A DNA stretch of 34,748 nucleotides from JAFGTX01 sp942492225 (GTDB lineage Bacteria > Bacillota > Clostridia > Peptostreptococcales > Acidaminobacteraceae), in assembly GCA_942492225.1 (NCBI GenBank), contig CALODS010000037.1, positions 1 through 34,748 on the forward strand, given 5' to 3'. The position numbers were made by a program, and so were the translations under genes. This document shows positions 8,112 through 15,535 of the stretch, in pieces (positions within the stretch are counted from its first letter, which is position 1; each line of letters opens with the position of its first letter). The notes under the pieces are model-generated. The model saw only the letters and a program-made list of their open reading frames with translations, made no database searches and was not told the origin of the DNA.

Positions 8112-9101
8112 CTATTCCTTAACAGCGTCAGAGATTTTTTGAACTAAGTCTGCTTCCGCAAATCGGGTCGCATACTTTATTGCGTTTTTAATTGCCTTTG
8201 CATCTGAACTACCATGTGCTTTTACAACGTTTCCATTAACCCCTAGCAGAGGTGCACCACCGTATTCTTTATAGTCTAGCTTTTTCTTAAAGCCATCCAA
8301 ATCTTTCTTTACAAGAGCTGCAGCAAACATGTTCTTTGGGCTTGCTGTAAAAACACCTTTTAATAGATCGCCAAATCCTTTTGCCATACCTTCTAATAAT
8401 TTCAATATAACATTTCCTGTAAACCCATCACATACAATAACATCTGTAACACCCGCAAAGATTTCACGTCCTTCAATGTTACCTGCAAAGTTTATAGACT
8501 TTTCTTCTTTTAATAATTGATAAGCTTCCTGAACAACCGGCGTACCTTTTGTTTCCTCTTCGCCAACATTGACAAGGCTTACCTTTGGATTTTCTACACC
8601 CAATATTAATTGACTGTATAAACTTCCCATAATAGCGAATTCTTTTAAATTTCTCGCTTTACATTCAGCATTTGCACCTGAATCTAAAAGAACTGTAAAT
8701 CCTTTCATTGTTGGTAATGCAGTACCAAGAGCAGGTCTTTCAATCCCCTTGATACGTCCAACCTTCATTGCACCACCTGCAAGTAAAGCACCTGTGTTAC
8801 CCGCTGAAATAAATCCATCAAATTCTTTCTGACGTACTTGTTTGAGGCCAACAACCATAGAAGAATCCGCTTTGGTGCGAATCGCACTTACTGGTTTATC
8901 ACAATTTTCAACAACTTCCGTTGTTGCATGAATCTCGATACGACTGCTATCATAAGTATATTTTGACAACTCATTTTTAATGGCTTCTTCATCTCCAACC
9001 AAAACAAGTGTTGCCTTTACGTCATTTAATGCATCTATAGTCCCTTTAACGATTTCATGTGGGGCATGATCGCCTCCCATTGCATCTATCGCAATTTTCA
9101 T
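8112..9101 (-). CDS. plsX: Phosphate acyltransferase
   Basis: Converts acyl-ACP to acyl-phosphate for PlsY, the first committed step into phospholipid; 329 residues. It begins MKIAIDAMGGDHAP, the standard PlsX N-terminus, and carries SAGNTGALLAGG, LDSGANAECK and CDGFTGNV motifs typical of the family. AAAGGAGG precedes the ATG. It lies three bases after fapR, matching the fapR-plsX pairing of Bacillus. The enzyme is peripheral to the membrane in known cases. Confidence 0.96.
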   Translation of the reverse strand: MKIAIDAMGGDHAPHEIVKGTIDALNDVKATLVLVGDEEAIKNELSKYTYDSSRIEIHATTEVVENCDKPVSAIRTKADSSMVVGLKQVRQKEFDGFISAGNTGALLAGGAMKVGRIKGIERPALGTALPTMKGFTVLLDSGANAECKARNLKEFAIMGSLYSQLILGVENPKVSLVNVGEEETKGTPVVQEAYQLLKEEKSINFAGNIEGREIFAGVTDVIVCDGFTGNVILKLLEGMAKGFGDLLKGVFTASPKNMFAAALVKKDLDGFKKKLDYKEYGGAPLLGVNGNVVKAHGSSDAKAIKNAIKYATRFAEADLVQKISDAVKE

Positions 9102-9104
9102 TGA

Positions 9105-9671
9105 TTAATCCTCCTTTAAGTCAATAGCAACAAGTATAAACTTGCCTCTAAATACCTGATCATTGTTGACACTTATTTTAACATGAACAAAGTATTCACT
9201 ACCTCTTATACGCACAACTTCTGCCTTAGCGACTAATTTTTGACCTTCCATAACTGGAACACGATATTTGATGTTTGCAACACCGGTTATCGCTACATTT
9301 GCGTCAATAACTGCCATCGCTAAAGATTCGGCCATCGCAAAGATATAATGTCCCATAACCATTTTGGTTTTTTGGAACGCCATTGTCTTATCAGTTTGTA
9401 ATAATGAGATTGCATTTTTATTTAATTCTAAATCAATCAGCTCACCAACAATTTCGCTAGCGCCAATACTTCTAACTTTTCCATAATTCTCTGTAGCGAC
9501 ATGTTTGACACGCTCTCTTAATTCGGGAATATTCAACTTCAAACGATCCAACCGTATTGTTTGAATACTCACGCCAAAGCGCTCACTTAATTCTTCATCT
9601 GTTAAGAATGGATCATCTTCTACAACCTGTTGTAAAAGTTCCAATCTCTCTTGTTTCTTAACTTTATTCAT
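9105..9671 (-). CDS. fapR: Fatty acid and phospholipid regulator FapR
   Basis: Malonyl-CoA-responsive repressor of lipid synthesis; 188 residues, the same length as the Bacillus protein. The N-terminal DeoR-like helix-turn-helix covers about 20-50 (LTDEELSERFGVSIQTIRLDR is closely FapR-like). The C-terminal hot-dog domain, about 75-185, includes MGHYIFAMAESLAMAVID. In known FapR, malonyl-CoA binding in this domain releases DNA. It heads the operon and has a matching operator over its own promoter (9698-9748), so it should repress itself and the genes behind it until malonyl-CoA rises. Confidence 0.96.
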   Translation of the reverse strand: MNKVKKQERLELLQQVVEDDPFLTDEELSERFGVSIQTIRLDRLKLNIPELRERVKHVATENYGKVRSIGASEIVGELIDLELNKNAISLLQTDKTMAFQKTKMVMGHYIFAMAESLAMAVIDANVAITGVANIKYRVPVMEGQKLVAKAEVVRIRGSEYFVHVKISVNNDQVFRGKFILVAIDLKED

Positions 9672-9697
9672 CGAATCACCAGCCTTAGTACTTATTT

Positions 9698-9714
9698 TTA
9701 GTACCTGCTACTAA
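9698..9714. promoter_or_regulatory. FapR operator
   Basis: TTAGTACCTGCTACTAA is an inverted repeat (TTAGTA ... TACTAA) that agrees with the known FapR site of Bacillus. It starts six bases downstream of the -10 box and so covers the transcription start. A further half-site, TTAGTACTTA, lies at 9685-9694, giving two adjacent repressor contacts. Confidence 0.88.
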
Positions 9715-9719
9715 TACAA

Positions 9720-9748
9720 AGTATAATAGATAGTTTTTAAAAAAGCAA
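9720..9748 (-). promoter_or_regulatory. Sigma-A promoter of the fapR operon
   Basis: Minus-strand -35 TTGCTT (9743-9748), 17-base spacer, -10 TATACT (9720-9725), directly followed by the FapR operator. It would drive fapR-plsX-fabH-fabD-fabG-acpP-fabF. The rest of the gap to 9880 holds no gene and no other recognised signal. Confidence 0.8.
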
Positions 9749-9879
9749 CACTTTTCATAAAAATTCATATTTTTTTAATACCTTGTCTTAGCGTCAGGTT
9801 GTATTCATTATATCATAAGAACAATAAAAAACACACGTTCACAGCTCTAAATCCATCTATATTAGCTAAAGCAAGACAT

Positions 9880-9909
9880 AAAAAAACGAGATTCTTATTA
9901 GAATCTCGT
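9880..9909 (-). terminator. Intrinsic terminator after the giant secreted protein gene
   Basis: Perfect nine-pair stem ACGAGATTC/GAATCTCGT with a six-base loop, followed on the minus strand by seven T. It lies 28 bases past the stop codon and isolates the gene from the fapR operon. Confidence 0.92.
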
Positions 9910-9937
9910 CTTAATTTAATAATTTTATTACTACTAT

Positions 9938-12900
9938 TTAAATACTATCTGGTAATTTCCTTTTATCTTTAGCTTGAATATCAAGCTCGAATAACTCTTT
10001 GGTGTTTTCTCTTACGTCCGTATTTGTCGCAGAATTTGATGAATTCCATTCAACTTCATACTTAATGCGCATGTCATGATCTAATTTAGTGCCAGAAGTA
10101 TTATTACTCTTATCATATAATTTACTAATATAATAAGGCAATTCCCAGTTCTTCGGCTTATGCTCTACATCCTCATTGTAAGTTGGAAGATCATAAAGAG
10201 CATTATACACTTTCGTTTCATCTATAACATCGATAGTAGAGTTGAGTGTTACTTTATATTCATTCCCAGAAATCAACTTTTCGTCATTACTTTTTGGATG
10301 AACATATACGATCAAATTGCCACTTGCGTCATCAGCTTCCATAACCATTCTTACTGCAATTTTCTTGTTGCTTGTTACATCATATAACCCTGCAACAATC
10401 TTATCATAACTTAAATACTCATTTCCTTTTAATGTAACTTTAAAATAAGGATTGTACATGTCTTTATTAACTTTAAACTTATAAACAATTTCAAATTCAT
10501 TACCCATTCTAAGTTTAACGATATCACCATCAAATTCACCTTGATCAATAGAAGGTAAATCCGAAGAATGTCCTCCGTCAGTAGGATTCGTACCATCAAT
10601 AATAGATTCCTCTACAAAGACTTCATTGGAATAAATCATCATAATATTTCCATTATCATCTTCTACCGTCGCTCTTATTTGAATATATTCTTCATAATAT
10701 ACTGTATTTTTTGCATCTTTGATTACAAACGACGTATCTGCACCAGGATTATTTGCACTTATAATTTCAGTTCCTAACAATGCATTATCATTATTTTTAT
10801 CACGTTTTACGTGAATGATATCAATTGATGTTGCATCGGCAATAGTTTTCCAAGTTATTTTATAATCATTTGAACTATATCTTCCTGAAATCACTGGTGA
10901 TTCAACCGCTGTACTTAAATACACAGGATCCGATACTATTTTAAATCCGTTGAATTCAGCGGCAATTACAAAGTAGTTATGATCATATTTTTGATTCTCT
11001 GTTAGTACATCAGCTATCACAATTTTTGTTTCATTACCATCTAAAGGCATTGAATAGATTGAATAGTCTTTAGCATCAGCATCTTTGTACATAACAATAA
11101 TACTATCTGCATTTTCAACTTCTGGCCAATGTAATTTGAAATCATCACCATAATATTTGTCGATACTTAATACCGGCTTTTCTCCCGAATAGATTGTATT
11201 AGAATCATAATAGACGCCATCTTTCATTGCACTCACTACAAAATGTTTGTTGTAGTACATATTGCCAGATTGGCTACTATCATTTGCAACGCCTTGTTTG
11301 CTGAATGTTAATGCATCCAGTTTTTCTGCACCTTCAACCGGCTCATTTAACAGAGCAGGCGTCGGACCATATTGAATTGTATAATAAGTCACATCAAGTT
11401 CTTCTTGATCTGTTGAAGTGACAACTTTAGGTTTCATCCAATCCATTTTAAACGTCTGCTGTTCATCTAATACACCTTCAAAAGTATCAAAAATAACTTC
11501 TTGTGCAATAATTGAAGGTGATGATATTGCTACATCGTCACTATATTTGGCCACTACATAAATCTCTTTGTTTAGATAGTGTTTATTATCGCCATAAATA
11601 TCTTCAATAGTATAACTCGTTTGACCAACAGGAATTCCGCCACTGATTAAAATCTTTTCGTTTCCTGCATCTGAATTAATATACCAAACTTCATAACCAA
11701 TATCATCTGGCACATTTGTCCAATCAATTACAAGATTTTTTTGACCTGAGATTGTATTGCTGTTGTTAACTTCAGCAACAACCTGTGGAAATACAGAACT
11801 TCTAACGACATTAGTATAATATGTTACACCTGCTTTAACAAATTTCAATTGAATAAATTTATTCAAGTAATCTATATTCGTTGTAATATACTGAGTTGTT
11901 CCGTTCGGAAGATTTTGAGGATTACTCATTACAGTATTAATCGCATCAACTTTATCTCCGTAGTACAATGTCATCGTATCAGGATTATCAAACGCACCCC
12001 AGTTTAAGACTTGTTGACCTTCAGCATTTAGAGACCAACTTAACTCAGGCACAGTAACATTCCCATTTAATCTTACAACATTAGAAGAAACCCTTCTACT
12101 TCCAGCTATACCAACTACTTTAAAATATTTACTATTTTTTACATCCGTATCAGCAATGGCAGCAACACGTCCATTTTCATCATAAGTTGCATAGAACGAT
12201 GTGACATTAGAAGAACTATCACCATAATATATATTGTAACTCGCAAAAGTTGCATCCGATGACCATTTCAAATAATAAGTATCATTTTTATGTTCAAGTC
12301 CCAACCTTAAATTATCCTCTACTTTTATCACGTTTGAGTAATAAACAACCTCATCATCAATCGCTCTCAGTTGGAAATATTTGTTATAGTACGGACTCGT
12401 TGAATCCAAGTTTTCAATTAATTTACTTAATGTCTCTGCACCGATGGCATCAGCACCCGGAAGTAAAGAATCAACAGTTGATGGTGTTTCACCATAATAA
12501 AGCTGATATTTCTCTGCAGTCGCAAAACTGTTCCAAGACAGCAGATAGTCCGCCCCACTGAACTGGCCCTGTAAAGTTGACATCGTAACATTACCATTTA
12601 ACTTTACTGTATTTGATCCTATTTCTTTATCGTCCATTACCGCTACAACTTTAAAGAACTTGTTATTAAACGGTGATAATGTGTCTGAAATAGCCAATGT
12701 TGTTGTTGCTGCATCTAAAACGCTTCCATAGGGAATTCCTACAGAATTTTCATCATTTCCATAATAAACAACATAACGTTGAGCACCATCGATTGGTTCC
12801 CAGTCTAAAATATACTCATTATTTTTATGAGATACACTTAATGATGTAAATCTAGTATCTTTAGTTGCAACAAAATCAAAATCATCAAAAGAAACTGACC

Positions 12901-14365
12901 AGTTGTTATATGGCATGAGGTCCGCTAAAAAAATCTTATTGAAATCTAGCTTTGCATCCCCTGATGTCGTCTCTATTGTTTTTAATAAATCATAATTATC
13001 TCCGTTAATTTCATAAATAGAAGTCACCACGTTATATCCTTCGCGGACTTCTGACTTATTTGCATCAATAACGAGTCTAAGTGGTTTGTTTTTCCAATAA
13101 TAATTAGCGTTGTTGGTAGTGTCAAAGACAACATCTTTATAATATTCGCCATTTGGCAAGCCACTACTTACAGTTCCATACTTTGTAACATCAAAATATC
13201 GACTCCATTGTCGTCCATTTTTCGTCAATTGTAATTGATTGACCCAGATGTTACTGCCATCACTAATACCAATACCACCATTGGAATATCTGGTGTTTTG
13301 ACCACCAATGTTAACTAAAGAAACTTGTATTTTATAGGCATCATAATCTGCATATTCATTCTTAAGTTGAATTTTAGCAAGCCTGTTAGAGCTATAAAGA
13401 ACACCATATCGTTCATAAAAGTTAGATTTATCTGTCCATACCGATGAATCAATTGTGTTGTCATCAAAATCATCATAAGCGTGAACTTTTCTAATACCAT
13501 TTGCGACAGTTATATCTATACCAGAATTTCCATTTTGTGAAGGTTCTCCTATTATACCTGCATAAAGGTGATTTTTATTTACCTCATAAAAATAAGGATT
13601 ATAATATGAACTAGGAGAAAATTGTGTATAAGCTTCTTCAAAAATGAACTTGCCTTCGCCACCCCAGTTGAAATACTCCAAAAATACAGGATATATTTCA
13701 TCACTCTTCATATATCGCCATTCTGTTTTACCAACAACGTTAGATGTTATTATCATATTATCAAGCTCAAGTTGTCCATTATTATAGAATCGATTCCATT
13801 GATTTGCATAAGTTCCATCATTATAGTGATCGTACGACGAACTGTTATAAATATCATCATTAAAAATTTTAAAATAATGTCCATCATCCGATGTTACTTT
13901 AAACTTATACCAACCCGTTTTATCAGGTTTGTAGTATCCCCAAATTCTTTGGGCAGTTTTGGAAATAGCACCATTTGTATAAGCACCATTTTTGTAGAAA
14001 ACATAATCATCATAATAAACGCCGTAGCCATTGTGATGATCTGCATCTTGCATAACAGGTACATTAATAACTCTATTTTCACTAAACATATTAGTGCGTG
14101 TCCATAAAGCTCTACTAGAGTTACTATTCCATGATATATCCGAAACATCATAGTATTGAACCATTAATTTCCCTTTGGTGTTTTCATCCAGCCTCGCTTT
14201 GTCACTACGATTTCCATAGTAGTAAAGCTCACTTGGGTCTTCATTTTCATAATTTCCATGGCCATACCCAAAAGCATCTCCATATCCATCACCTGCAAAA
14301 CTTACTACTAAACTTGAACCCATTAATACCATTATTAACAGTGTCGTCATTATTTTTTTTAACAT
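9938..14365 (-). CDS. Giant secreted PA14 / Fn3-like repeat protein, riboswitch-controlled
   Basis: A 1475-residue exported protein of unknown function. Signal peptide at 1-24 (KK, hydrophobic core, likely cleavage after SFA). A PA14-type carbohydrate-binding-like domain spans about 65-245 (VTSDDGHYFKIFND). A beta-rich, lectin-like module covers about 295-500, beginning DDFDDNTIDSSVW. About eight degenerate fibronectin-III-like repeats span about 505-1252. Several carry a YYG motif and most end in NKYF-x-V-type strands, often followed by SN-x-V. A separate C-terminal domain follows an acidic linker (about 1270-1475). There is no LPXTG, SLH, choline-binding or C-terminal membrane anchor, so it is secreted or held non-covalently. 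GGGGGG precedes the ATG. It is a single-gene unit behind a c-di-GMP-II riboswitch, which suggests an adhesin or matrix protein for the sessile state. A carbohydrate-active role is also possible, but no catalytic domain is visible. Confidence 0.88.
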   Translation of the reverse strand: MLKKIMTTLLIMVLMGSSLVVSFAGDGYGDAFGYGHGNYENEDPSELYYYGNRSDKARLDENTKGKLMVQYYDVSDISWNSNSSRALWTRTNMFSENRVINVPVMQDADHHNGYGVYYDDYVFYKNGAYTNGAISKTAQRIWGYYKPDKTGWYKFKVTSDDGHYFKIFNDDIYNSSSYDHYNDGTYANQWNRFYNNGQLELDNMIITSNVVGKTEWRYMKSDEIYPVFLEYFNWGGEGKFIFEEAYTQFSPSSYYNPYFYEVNKNHLYAGIIGEPSQNGNSGIDITVANGIRKVHAYDDFDDNTIDSSVWTDKSNFYERYGVLYSSNRLAKIQLKNEYADYDAYKIQVSLVNIGGQNTRYSNGGIGISDGSNIWVNQLQLTKNGRQWSRYFDVTKYGTVSSGLPNGEYYKDVVFDTTNNANYYWKNKPLRLVIDANKSEVREGYNVVTSIYEINGDNYDLLKTIETTSGDAKLDFNKIFLADLMPYNNWSVSFDDFDFVATKDTRFTSLSVSHKNNEYILDWEPIDGAQRYVVYYGNDENSVGIPYGSVLDAATTTLAISDTLSPFNNKFFKVVAVMDDKEIGSNTVKLNGNVTMSTLQGQFSGADYLLSWNSFATAEKYQLYYGETPSTVDSLLPGADAIGAETLSKLIENLDSTSPYYNKYFQLRAIDDEVVYYSNVIKVEDNLRLGLEHKNDTYYLKWSSDATFASYNIYYGDSSSNVTSFYATYDENGRVAAIADTDVKNSKYFKVVGIAGSRRVSSNVVRLNGNVTVPELSWSLNAEGQQVLNWGAFDNPDTMTLYYGDKVDAINTVMSNPQNLPNGTTQYITTNIDYLNKFIQLKFVKAGVTYYTNVVRSSVFPQVVAEVNNSNTISGQKNLVIDWTNVPDDIGYEVWYINSDAGNEKILISGGIPVGQTSYTIEDIYGDNKHYLNKEIYVVAKYSDDVAISSPSIIAQEVIFDTFEGVLDEQQTFKMDWMKPKVVTSTDQEELDVTYYTIQYGPTPALLNEPVEGAEKLDALTFSKQGVANDSSQSGNMYYNKHFVVSAMKDGVYYDSNTIYSGEKPVLSIDKYYGDDFKLHWPEVENADSIIVMYKDADAKDYSIYSMPLDGNETKIVIADVLTENQKYDHNYFVIAAEFNGFKIVSDPVYLSTAVESPVISGRYSSNDYKITWKTIADATSIDIIHVKRDKNNDNALLGTEIISANNPGADTSFVIKDAKNTVYYEEYIQIRATVEDDNGNIMMIYSNEVFVEESIIDGTNPTDGGHSSDLPSIDQGEFDGDIVKLRMGNEFEIVYKFKVNKDMYNPYFKVTLKGNEYLSYDKIVAGLYDVTSNKKIAVRMVMEADDASGNLIVYVHPKSNDEKLISGNEYKVTLNSTIDVIDETKVYNALYDLPTYNEDVEHKPKNWELPYYISKLYDKSNNTSGTKLDHDMRIKYEVEWNSSNSATNTDVRENTKELFELDIQAKDKRKLPDSI

Positions 14366-14422
14366 ACTTTGCCCCCCCTATTTTCTGTAATATCTCTATG
14401 TTAAAGGTTTTTCCCAATAATT

Positions 14423-14448
14423 TTTGCCCATTTCATAAGATGGGCAAA
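14423..14448 (-). promoter_or_regulatory. Second hairpin in the giant-protein leader
   Basis: Perfect nine-pair stem TTTGCCCAT/ATGGGCAAA with an eight-base loop, between the riboswitch terminator and the start codon. It has only a weak AT-rich tail, so it is not a clear terminator. Its position, about 57 bases before the ATG, would suit an mRNA-stability or translation element. Confidence 0.5.
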
Positions 14449-14482
14449 TTCTTAGAGCAATCTGCTTTTTTGCTCGTAAAAT

Positions 14483-14570
14483 AAAAAAAACCGACCTCTG
14501 CTTGAGTCGGTTACGCTACTACATCCACACAGCTTAAGCGTCCATTTACATCTGTGTTTCACCTGTCCTA
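14483..14570 (-). ncRNA. Cyclic di-GMP class II riboswitch with intrinsic terminator
   Basis: Minus-strand RNA with the class II core. TAAATGGACGCTTAAG matches the conserved A-rich and pseudoknot-entry segment. GTAGTAGCGTAACCGAC (about 14522-14506) matches the 3' signature. The stem ACACAG/CTGTGT (14557-14552 with 14532-14527) and the pseudoknot ACGCT/AGCGT (14541-14537 with 14517-14513) both pair perfectly with bases different from the studied C. acetobutylicum aptamer, a sign of covariation. The terminator stem AACCGAC/GTCGGTT (14512-14506 with 14495-14489) plus eight T reuses the conserved AACCGAC. A folded aptamer should therefore block termination, making this an ON switch. Outer P1 pairing could not be placed with confidence. 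Confidence 0.85.
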
Positions 14571-14593
14571 ACTTTATATTTAAAGTTAAACTT

Positions 14594-14599
14594 ATTATA
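14594..14599 (-). promoter_or_regulatory. -10 box of the riboswitch promoter
   Basis: A consensus TATAAT on the minus strand, about 25 bases before the aptamer. The -35 is poor (TGTAAA at a 16-base spacing), so an activator or an alternative factor may be needed. It gives a leader of roughly 220 bases. Confidence 0.55.
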
Positions 14600-14694
14600 C
14601 CACCTCTCGGGAATTTTTACACTCATTTTTATTATAGAAACAGTAAAATTATATGTTCTAGAATCATTGTTCTTTTTTTCATCTTAAAAATAAT

Positions 14695-14724
14695 GTAAAA
14701 AAAACTCCGACAAGGTCGGAGTTT
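14695..14724 (-). terminator. Intrinsic terminator after rpmF
   Basis: Ten-pair stem AAACTCCGAC/GTCGGAGTTT with a three-base loop and a run of T on the minus strand. It ends the yceD-rpmF unit 31 bases after the rpmF stop. Confidence 0.92.
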
Positions 14725-14754
14725 ACTTTTATTAGTTACATAATAAAGTTGTAA

Positions 14755-14931
14755 TTACTTTGCAATTACTTCTTCACCGTCATAGTGACCACATGATGCA
14801 CAAACTCTATGTGGAACATTCGGTTCGTGGCATTGAGGACATTCAATAACGTTAGGAGCTGTCATCTTAATGTTACTCGCTCTTCTTTTATCTCTTCTTG
14901 ATTTAGAAATTTTACGCTTAGGTACTGCCAT
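14755..14931 (-). CDS. rpmF: Ribosomal protein bL32
   Basis: Large-subunit ribosomal protein of 58 residues. It begins MAVPKRKISKSRRDKRRA, the standard bL32 N-terminus, and contains the zinc-ribbon cysteines CPQC at 31-34 and CASC at 44-47. It is thus the zinc-binding form rather than the cysteine-less form made in zinc shortage. GGAGGTG lies upstream of the ATG. It follows yceD by 12 bases, the near-universal yceD-rpmF pairing. Confidence 0.97.
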   Translation of the reverse strand: MAVPKRKISKSRRDKRRASNIKMTAPNVIECPQCHEPNVPHRVCASCGHYDGEEVIAK

Positions 14932-14943
14932 TTCTACACCTCC

Positions 14944-15441
14944 TTATTCTGAAAATAGATCTTTTAGAACTTCAAATCGCGGATCTATAGTAGCCTCGTC
15001 GCAATTACATTCGTCTTCATTTAAATTCTTACCGCATGTTGCGCATAAGCCAAAACAATCTTCATCACAAACAACTTGAAAAGGTATGCGTGCTATTAGT
15101 TCGTCAGAAACAAGTTCCACAATATCTAATGTTTCATTTTCAACTAAAAAGCCTTCATGCCCTATTTCTTCATCAGCTGTAAGAAGTTTTGTTTTAAAGT
15201 CATCTTCTATATGAAGGTTGACTTCTTTTAGACACCTATCACAATTAAACATGAGATCTGCAGAAAAATGGCATGTTACAAACAAGCGACCATCTACGAT
15301 TTCAACCTCACCTTTAAATGAAACTGGTGAAACATGTAGTGCACCAACGCGCTTTCCATGCTCAACATTCAATTCGAATGTCTCTTCAAAAGTTTCTTTA
15401 TCATATCTTCCATTCTTAATGGACGATAAGTTTATTAACAT
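14944..15441 (-). CDS. yceD: YceD/DUF177 family protein
   Basis: A 165-residue protein of the YceD (DUF177) family, which is linked genetically to 23S rRNA accumulation and is almost always upstream of rpmF. Cysteine pairs are visible at CDRC and in the C-terminal stretch CDEDCFGLCATCGKNL followed by CNC, suggesting metal binding. The ATG at 15441 is preceded by GAGGTG; a GTG three codons earlier overlaps that site and is less likely. A near-perfect promoter (15469-15497) drives it together with rpmF. Confidence 0.93.
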   Translation of the reverse strand: MLINLSSIKNGRYDKETFEETFELNVEHGKRVGALHVSPVSFKGEVEIVDGRLFVTCHFSADLMFNCDRCLKEVNLHIEDDFKTKLLTADEEIGHEGFLVENETLDIVELVSDELIARIPFQVVCDEDCFGLCATCGKNLNEDECNCDEATIDPRFEVLKDLFSE

Positions 15442-15468
15442 AGTCTTCACCTCAGTTACAACATGACT

Positions 15469-15497
15469 ATTATACCGACGATTTAAACCTTTGTCAA
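15469..15497 (-). promoter_or_regulatory. Consensus sigma-A promoter for yceD-rpmF
   Basis: Minus-strand TTGACA (15492-15497), 17-base spacer, TATAAT (15469-15474): a full match to the housekeeping consensus, as expected for a ribosomal protein unit. Confidence 0.95.
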
Positions 15498-15499
15498 GT

Positions 15500-15522
15500 A
15501 AAAAACCTTTATAAAGTTTTTT
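15500..15522 (-). terminator. Weak AT-rich hairpin after ackA
   Basis: AAAAAAC and GTTTTTT arms enclose a short AT centre, ending in six T on the minus strand, 13 bases past the ackA stop and just before the yceD promoter. The stem is AT-rich, so termination may be incomplete. Confidence 0.45.
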
Positions 15523-15535
15523 GCTATTTTCAAAT

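Noticed and set aside
10160..14151. Plus-strand and alternate-frame open frames inside the giant gene
   Set aside because: They lack ribosome sites and family likeness and lie opposite or across a long, well-structured secreted-protein frame.
14483..14570. Class I c-di-GMP (GEMM) riboswitch
   Set aside because: GGACGC and GTAGCG look like GEMM-I, but the spacing between them is far shorter and the GAAA-capped stem is missing. The pseudoknot and AACCGAC ending fit class II much better.
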